Source of the DNA: Prunus persica
Taxonomy: Eukaryota; Streptophyta; Magnoliopsida; Rosales; Rosaceae
Length of the DNA: 64,000 nt
NCBI RefSeq assembly: GCF_000346465.2
Contig: NC_034009.1
Span: forward strand, 11,090,186 to 11,154,185
Reading direction: 5' to 3'
This document shows, one piece after another, positions 57,266 through 64,000 of the stretch. A program made the position numbers and the translations under genes. Below the pieces are notes generated by a model. It had not been told where the DNA came from. It made no database searches and saw only the letters and a list, made by a program, of their open reading frames with translations. The stretch's first letter is position 1, and the number at the start of each line of letters is the position of its first letter.

Positions 57266-60200
57266 TCAAATACTCTCAAGGAATTGAGAGAAACTGGGGT
57301 ATTTTGGTTCCCACCCTATTTCTTCACGAGTTTTTGAGTTGTTTAATCTCTTGCCCAAAGGATCAGTAGTTCCTGCATAAACAGCATCAAATAATCTGAG
57401 GTGAGTTTCGAAACCGGAATAATTTCCTAAATTTTCAACATTTCTTGAGTCTTCTCAAGAAGTACACTAAGGCATCATGCTAATGATAAAGTTAAATTCA
57501 CCATGTATACAGTGTTTGGATTGAGGAAAACTGGAGAGAAGTTAAGCGGGATGGAGATAATTTTTTCAATTTTCCACGTTTCAATGATTTCAACAGAGAG
57601 AAACATTAGAAACAGTGAGAATGAACTTTGGGGCCTTATTTTCTCTTATAACTAATTTTTATTCTCTTCATTTTAACATTCCCAATTAAATTATGTTTAC
57701 ATTTCTTTCTAAGATATCCAAACAAGAATAAGGGAAATTCAAAATGTTCTCTGCTCTCTTCTTTTTCCGTTCATCTCTTATCTCTTCTCTACTCTCCTTT
57801 CCTAACTCAAATTGCTTAACACACTGAAAAGAAAATCGATCCCCCCTTTAATATAAATATGGAATACTAGCAAGAAGCTTACCTGTAAAAGCCTCAAACA
57901 CTCCTGAAAATTTCCCACTTTTAGTAACCAAGTCCATTACTTCTTGCCTGTAAAGATATTAGCAGGGCCAAAGACGCTCATGTCACTAGTTCACTTGTAT
58001 GATTAAGGATCAAAAAGTAAACAACAAAATGATAATAAGAATCTGGGTATCTCTTTCCATCTAGCAGTGTGTGTGTGCGCGCAAGTGCACGTTGCATGCA
58101 CATGTATGACAAGATGAGCTGACATCAGGTTACCTTGCCAGTTTTAGGCTGATCCAACCATTGGCTTTAGCATTTAATCAAACACATAATGTAAAACAAC
58201 TTCAAATAGATTCAATATAAGACAAAAACGCAATGCAAAAAGGGTTCAATTTATACACAAAAAATACTAATTTTAATACAATATTGATGGAATGGTTAAG
58301 AGGCATTTGATTCACTTGAAATTTGATATTAAGCATGAGTAGCATTAAATCCAACTGTCAAATCAACAAAGTGAATAAAACTTTTTGAAAAACACGACGG
58401 TACGATGAGTGGAAGATGGGTTGAGGCCGGGTTTCCCCAACCCTTTTAAAAACTTTGGGAGCATCGTTTGAAATTAAACCGACATGAATCAATCGTATCA
58501 CTACACACACACACACACACACACAAAACATGCAACTGCTGCCCTGTTGACCATACAATAAAGTCAACACAACTCAACAATGTTGAAGGCCGTCATGCAT
58601 CTTTAAGATTAGGACCTGGACAATGGATGATTGTCACAACCCAAGAGGATCCTGTTACGTAATCTCTTCTTCAAGATTGCAACAGAGAGGGAAGCCGCAT
58701 CCTGACAATGCAATGAAACAAGAAATATGTTGCTGAGAATGACAATACAGAAACAAATATTTAAAAGCATTATACTCAAACTGAAAAGAAAAACAGATTC
58801 TAAATATAATGAAAGAAAGGAATGGATATTAGTAGAACTATATTGAATAAGTTATCATAGACACGAGTACAGTAGGATGATTCAGTCACCTCATAATGTA
58901 TAAGATTTAGGACGTGATCTGGACGAGTTTCTACGATCCCCTTGTGTAACCAATAAACATGTGCACCTCTATCTGATTTGTAGGCATAGTTAAGGTCACT
59001 TTCAAATATGAAAAATACTAAGATGCACCCAAACCTGTGAAAGCTTTCCTCTACTGCACAAATAATCTTTCAGAGTTCGACTTTCATAAAGGATATGTAA
59101 AGCCCCGCCAATCTAAGAACAACACCCCCAAACTCCAGCACTACTTTTTCTGCTTTAAGAAGGACATCAGTCCTGGGGCTCCTCCCTATTGGCACTGCTG
59201 GGGTGTCCTGCAAAGAAGAATATGAACACTATGACAAACAAAACTGATGCAGGAAGCGTAGGACCTAAATTTATTAGTTTCCTGATATATTTGTTAGTTT
59301 CCTAGATTCTCTAGTTTTCCAAATTCTAGTAGGATTTCTACTTTTCCAGATTTCTAGTTTTAAGTTTCCTATTTTATTTGGGTTAGAGATCTGTTTAAGC
59401 AAGGGATTTTTATCCTATTATGTCTAGGTTTTAGTTTCCTATAAATAACCCCATGTAGTTCTTTAAAATTCATATTCGGATATTGAGTAAACCTTCTCTT
59501 AAAACCTTGTGATTTCTGTCCTTCCTTCTCGGTTCTCTGATTTCGGTCCTTTCTTTCGTCCCTTCGATCTATATTTTCGTCAACTCGACCTCCGATATTC
59601 TTTTTGTTCTACTGTTCTGCCCTTTCTTTCGTCTTTTCAATCTATATTTTCGTCTCCCCGATCTCTTATATTCTTCTATGTTCTATTGTTTGAGTGCTTA
59701 ATCTAATACCTATGGGCTGTACTACTGGAGTGTCCTGCAAAGAAGAATACGAACACTATGACAAACAAAACACTCTATACGTCCAACACATTTACAAAAG
59801 CCAACAAGTTTACGGAAGGAAAGAGGCAGAGGATTATTCAGAACATCATCAATAAAGCATCTTGGCAGCAACAGCATTAATTCAAAAGACAAAACCCACA
59901 TAATACATGGACACGAAAACATGTGTGAGTCAATATAAGAATAAAAAAAAAGTAAAGAGTTGGTACCACTAGCAGAAATAAGTGTCTACCTCATCACATG
60001 GACCATTGTCGTTGCAATCATATGGTGCAGAGCTTGAAGTAAATAAAAAAGAACCTTCACCATTCCAGTTCAATGCAGCCAGTCTGCTTATTCAAAAAAG
60101 CTCAAACCATAAATCTTCTACAGTTAAATTAAATAAGTGATTGCCAAAATTACAAATTGATTCTACCACAACATAGATAGTACTTAATAAAAATCAACAA

Positions 60201-60949
60201 ACATGAAACACTCACTATCCAATTATCACTTTCAAGCATGTATTCAATTTCCATGCACTCACCTAACATCACCAGGATAATCCGAGGTTCTTGATGGTGG
60301 AGCACAAAAGATTACATAAGGAAACTTGTGGGTGGTTTTGGTCCCCTTCAAACATGGATTAATACCCACCTTACTCAACTCCTCATGGTGATCAACTGTC
60401 ATTGTTTGCCCATGTATTTCACACCCAGGATGCTCCTACAAACATTAATTATTTTAACCACTAATTACTAAACTAAACACAATCTTAAGACTGCATCCCT
60501 GAAATAATCACATAGAGACCAAGATACGAAAAATACCTCCCGCCATTTTTGTGCCACTAAGCGCCCGAGAACTCCTGGCCCCACAATCAGCAGGTCATTG
60601 GCTCCCACCCTCCCAGAAGAGGCTACCTCCTTTTCTTCATCTGGTGCACCTTCACCCACCAACCCATCAACAAATTTCCAAAAATTAAACAAACCCAAAT
60701 AAAAAAATACAAAATTTAAAAGAATTTGAGTGAGAAATAGGAAAAATAGAGTGAGATTAGACCAATGGTGGATGATGATGATGATGCAGAGACTTGGAAG
60801 GGGGTTGTCGCCATGGGTGTATTGAAGTTGGTTCTCAAATGGGCAAACTTGAGAGAGGGGCAATGAAGATTTGGGAAATGCCCAACGAGTCCTTGAGGTC
60901 TTATTGATGGCGTGGGGAGACCACTGAAACAACAAGCAATGGCTACCAT
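57266..60949 (-). CDS. NAD(P)-binding Rossmann-fold protein, organelle-targeted (At1g19690-like)
   Basis: Nine minus-strand exons join in frame to 341 residues: 60949-60763, 60649-60537, 60435-60263, 60083-59990, 59207-59097, 58979-58890, 58701-58616, 57947-57883, 57372-57266. The first 60 residues are Ser/Pro-rich without a strong acidic part, a plausible plastid transit peptide. The dinucleotide-binding loop GPGVLG is at 86-91. Later landmarks are HPGCEIHGQTMTVDHHEELS, FPYVIFCAPPSRTSDYPGDV, SFLFTSSSAPYDCNDNG, RLAGLY, RPDHVLNLIHYEDAASLSVA and the C-terminus GWEPKYPSFSQFLESI. It resembles the extended short-chain dehydrogenase-like family; substrate unknown. Intron 5 (between 59097 and 58979) is AT-AC, and an LTR-like insertion lies in intron 4. 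Confidence 0.9.
58503..58525. repeat. CA microsatellite in an intron
   Basis: About 11-12 CA repeats inside intron 7 of the minus-strand Rossmann gene. Confidence 0.85.
58980..59096 (-). other. U12-type AT-AC intron
   Basis: The donor reads ATATCCTTTA directly after the Tyr codon TAC at 59097. The 3' end reads GACCTTAACTATGCCTAC: a CCTTAAC branch site and a terminal AC at 58981-58980. Both match minor-spliceosome AT-AC consensus. The flanking exons join in frame as RLAGLY-KSDRGAH. Confidence 0.92.
59188..59771 (-). repeat. Direct duplication of a splice acceptor around an LTR-like insertion
   Basis: A segment of 47 bases or slightly more occurs at 59198-59244 and 59725-59771 with two mismatches. 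It contains the end of intron 4, the acceptor CTTCTTTGCAG and the first codons of exon 5 (GACACCCCAGC, GACACTCCAGT). Between the copies lie about 470 bases with a TATA box (CTATAAATAACCCC, about 59439), which look like an LTR. Confidence 0.85.
59245..59710 (+). mobile_element. LTR-like insertion in intron 4
   Basis: Opens TGATGCAGGAAGCG, then has repeated TTAGTTTCCTA words, a TATA box and a CT-rich leader-like part with CTTTCTTTCGTC repeats. Similar to solo LTRs in layout, but it lacks a clean CA end and the flanking repeat is far longer than a usual target duplication. Confidence 0.5.
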
Positions 60950-61388
60950 TGTCTCGAGCTTGGAGACTGTCGCAGAGGATTTGATAAGGCAGATGAGTTG
61001 CCGTGCTGGTTATGGAGAGTTTCTCACACGCCAATCAGGAGTTTACACGTCGTGAAGCAGGGGATGATCATGGCCGTTGTTTGGAAAGATTTTGCATCCA
61101 ACGGTCAAAGAGGAAACGTTCCATACCGTTGTGATTTTCGGTGGGTGGGATGGGTAGGATGGGTTAACCAGTTGCCCGGATCCGGATTAAAAAAACAAGC
61201 TGCTTCATCCAATTCAAAACGACGTCGTTCCGTAAGGTTGAATTGAACAAACGTGGGTTTGTATTCATTGGTTTCATTGGCAACGTGGCACTTGTTCATC
61301 GTTAGCGACGGTTGTAACAAAGCACAGTGAAGATCAAGCCCAAGTAAGATGGAGTGCAAATTAAAACATAAACTTGCTTAGCTTCTAA
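60950..61388. other. Promoter side of the Rossmann gene
   Basis: Includes the 5' UTR and GC-richer sequence with CCGGATCCGG and ACGACGTCGT palindromes near 61177-61214. No gene seen. Confidence 0.45.
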
Positions 61389-61739
61389 TAAAATCAAGGG
61401 TAATTTTCACTTTATTACGGTAAAGTTTATCGACGTTTAGAGTTTGATACATCAAATTTTTTTTTATCTCAATCGCATACATAAAGTTCATTTTCTTATC
61501 ACTTTCATATGCAAATCTGCCATGTAAACTCACTCATATGATGTCACGTGGTCCATATAAATATTATTTATTTAATTAATTATTTTAAAAAACTTTAAAA
61601 TAAAAATCTCTCTCTCTCTCTCTCTCAACTCATCCCCCCCTCCTCCTCCCACCCCCTTAGAAGCCCAACCCAACCCACAATCCACCCTTACCCCCCAAAC
61701 CTGCAGAACCCAGAACCCACCCGCAATCCCAGCCCCCAA

Positions 61740-62965
61740 CAGGGCCGGTCCTGAGTTTTAAAAGGCTCATGGCGAAAATCTAAAGTGTGCCCTACACACA
61801 TTAATCACAGTATACTTCTTGTTTTATCAACTAGGCATTGGTCTTATCAAAAAAAAAAAAAAAAAAATTAATCATTGGTTTTTTTGAGAAAGTATTTATT
61901 CCAAAATATTTTTAGACTTTGAGCAATGTCTTCCATATTACTAAATAATGAAAAACAAATGTACAGCTATAGATACCATATCAGTGAGTCAAAGAATTTC
62001 AAGAATGCAAGTCAAGTCAATGTCAAAGAATTTCTTTTAAAACTCTCATCATGGATCCTTTGTTCCAAAATTTCATATTCATCTCAATATCTTATTCCTA
62101 AATTATGAAAAACAATGTCTATTTAATTTTGATTCATCTTACAAGAAAAATAGAAAATCACTCAGGTTATTTTCGCAGAGGAACAATTCTAAGAGGAAAG
62201 CAAGGTTTCTATTTGAAAAGAAAACCCCAAGAATAGTACATATATTAGTGATTCAAAGAATTTGAATGAATCAATCCAAGAAAACCCCATGATTTAAATG
62301 ACTTAGAAGAGGAATCGAAAGAGAAAAAAAAAGCAAATCACACATGGTTATTTTTTGCAAAGGAGGAAACCGAAGAGTAAAATATAAATGAACTTATCAT
62401 CATCGGCATCAGGGAGAAATTCGATAAGAGTTCTTGTCGCTGATAGATTGGGAGGAGATAGGATAGGAGGAGGTCTAAGAAACGATGTGAAAAATCTACA
62501 AAGAAATTAACAACAACAAAAAAAATCATATTTTCCTTTTCACTTGATATCAAATCATGAAAATTTATCTTTAATTGAATTCTACAAGGACCAATTTCAC
62601 ACCGAACAAAAGCCCACACTTTGAATTTGAAATCTCCCCAATCTACCAATAGAAAATTTAATTTAGGGATTCATCACTCTGGAACTAGTAGAAGAGGCTT
62701 AGATGAGATGAGATGAAGAAGAAGAAGAAGAAGAAGAAAAATTTAGAATAGATAACGTTAACCTAGAAAAGTAGAACGGGTAGAACAAAAGGGTTGAGGA
62801 GAGGAAGAGATCGTCGTTATGAATGCCATTTTTTGTTTTTCTCTCAAAAATATTAAATCAGTTTCTAATAATATAATATAACATTTATTTTTTTTAATTT
62901 GGGGCCCCCCTGAATAATGGGCCCAAGGCAATCGCATTGACTGCCCCTGGTCAAGGCCGGGCCTA
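61740..62965. mobile_element. hAT-like element nested in the MULE
   Basis: Left end CAGGGCCGGTCCTGAG, right end TCAAGGCCGGGCCTA; inverted match 7 of 9 at the tip. Flanks GCCCCCAA (61732-61739) and GCCCCTAG (62966-62973) look like a decayed 8-bp target duplication (6 of 8). 1226 bp, AT-rich interior with no intact transposase. The ends are the common plant hAT type. Confidence 0.72.
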
Positions 62966-63020
62966 GCCCCTAGATGCAAAGTGTTCGAAATTTATTTTCT
63001 TTTTCAATTTTTGAATTTGT

Positions 63021-63024
<4 letters not shown>

Positions 63025-63097
<73 letters not shown>
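63025..63097. repeat. AC then GA microsatellite
   Basis: A short AC run runs into about 32 GA repeats. Frames crossing it give Ser-Leu or Arg-Glu repeats and are not genes. Confidence 0.9.
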
Positions 63098-63100
<3 letters not shown>

Positions 63101-63659
63101 GATCTAGATAGGTCTCGGGTAGGGCTGGGGGTGGATCTCTGGTGGGGATTAAGGCAGTTGTATGGTGGTGTTGGGCTTGGAGGTGTTGTAGGTAGAGAGA
63201 AAAACATAGGGTGAGAGAGAGGAAGAGAGGGAGGGAGCTGGTCGGGGAAGGAGGGATTGGGGGTTGGCTCGAGGAAGTGGGGGTCTGTGAGGTTAAGTTG
63301 GTGAGGTGGGGTGGATCAAATGGGTCTGTGAACCCTTTAGGGTTGGTTGGGGGTTCTGGGTAGAGATGGGGGCAGGGGGGAAGGAGGAGAGAGAGCAAGG
63401 AGAGAGGGAGAGAAAGGGATGTGAGAGAGAGAGAGAGAGAGATTTTAAAATTAATTAATTAATTAATGTTTATTTAATTATTTCATAATATATGTGGAAC
63501 ATGTGGAATCATATGAGTGAGTCTACGTGGCACTTTTGTTGCCACGTTAGCAATTAACAAACTTGTTAACATAAAGATTGAGACGAAAAAAATTTGATGT
63601 ATCAAACTCTAAAAGTCGATAAACTTTATCGTAGTAAAGTGAAAATTACCCTAAAATCA

Positions 63660-64000
63660 AATATGAGACAAATGTGTGCTCAATCTAAGCTTAATTTTGA
63701 ATTTTGGGCTAAACTTGAAATAATAAAGATTACAATGGGGTAGTTACACAAAAAATTAGCACAATAAATCATATCAGAGAAATTTAGGCATAGTTCTTTT
63801 TCGATGAAGTCCAAAAAAATATAGTGAGTCTAACAAAATCAACAAAAAAAGGCAAAAAGCCAACCATACATAAAGTCTGATCCAAGCATAAGCCCGCTTC
63901 AGACATGTAACATCCCACATCGATCAACGAAGAGGGGGTGATGTGTCTTATATGTACATGCTCATCTCCATCTAGCACGAGGCCTTTTAGGAGCTCACTG
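63660..64000. other. Right edge, possible LTR start at about 63903
   Basis: 63903-64000 contains ACATCCCACATCGATCAACG, CTTATATGTACATG and CACGAGGCCTTTTAGGAGCT, words I associate with the start of plant gypsy LTRs. It is cut by the window edge. No gene in the rest. Confidence 0.4.

Larger units (their letters stand above)
61398..63650. mobile_element. Mutator-like element with a nested hAT
   Basis: Perfect 9-bp target duplication TAAAATCAA (61389-61397 and 63651-63659). Inverted ends of over 200 bp start GGGTAATTTTCACTTTA and include the shared words AGAGTTTGATACATCAAATT and ACTCACTCATATGAT. The interior is CT/GA-rich, with a long GA microsatellite (63033-63097) and Pro-rich accidental frames. 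A hAT-like element (61740-62965) sits inside, so the original element was about 1.0 kb. No transposase. Confidence 0.92.

Noticed and set aside
62970..63398. Proline- and serine-rich 142-codon frame
   Set aside because: Runs through GA/CT microsatellite and low-complexity MULE interior; no conserved domain.

Overview
The window is nuclear DNA of a flowering plant. The evidence is GT-AG introns, CASP-like, nepenthesin-type, CHY/RING and chloroplast DVR genes, and many plant transposon families. Codon use and gene content suggest a rosid, plausibly Rosaceae (Prunus-like), but the species is an inference. Overall it is AT-rich, with islands of genes separated by nested transposable elements, and it holds one 100-base assembly gap (15361-15460).

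Layout: 1-300, first coding part of a MGCG-type lipidated protein (minus, cut by the left edge). 3906-6643, complete 12-exon MIEL1-like CHY/RING E3 ligase. 7699-12456, decayed Copia element (5-bp target duplication) with a Mutator-type Pack-MULE nested inside that carries a captured mTERF fragment. 12924-16350, 11-exon helical-repeat protein, probably mitochondrial. 17040-27624, three tandem CDR1-like aspartic proteases: one broken copy, one intact copy, and one with DTG changed to DIG. The second and third copies are separated by a solo LTR, an AT-rich array of 20-bp palindromes, a foldback MITE and the 3' part of a Ty3/gypsy element with an antisense ORF.

28180-50792 holds four CASP-like (CASPL1) loci: an intact minus-strand gene, a copy lacking its middle exon, a copy broken by a 2.2-kb LTR element filled with a 36-bp minisatellite, and an intact plus-strand gene. 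Between them are a second palindrome array (35.9-39.0 kb) containing an AP2-domain exon pair, and a truncated pseudogene of a plant membrane-protein family that was hit by a hAT MITE and has a Harbinger-like MITE between its exons. 51831-53090 is divinyl chlorophyllide a 8-vinyl-reductase. 57266-60949 is a complete 9-exon Rossmann-fold gene with a U12-type AT-AC intron and an LTR-like insertion that duplicated a splice acceptor. The right end is a MULE (9-bp target duplication) with a hAT element nested in it.

The genes do not form a pathway. Two local families, the proteases and the CASPLs, expanded by local duplication. The rest are independent single genes. The main biological story is how transposons copied, split and rewired gene pieces here.
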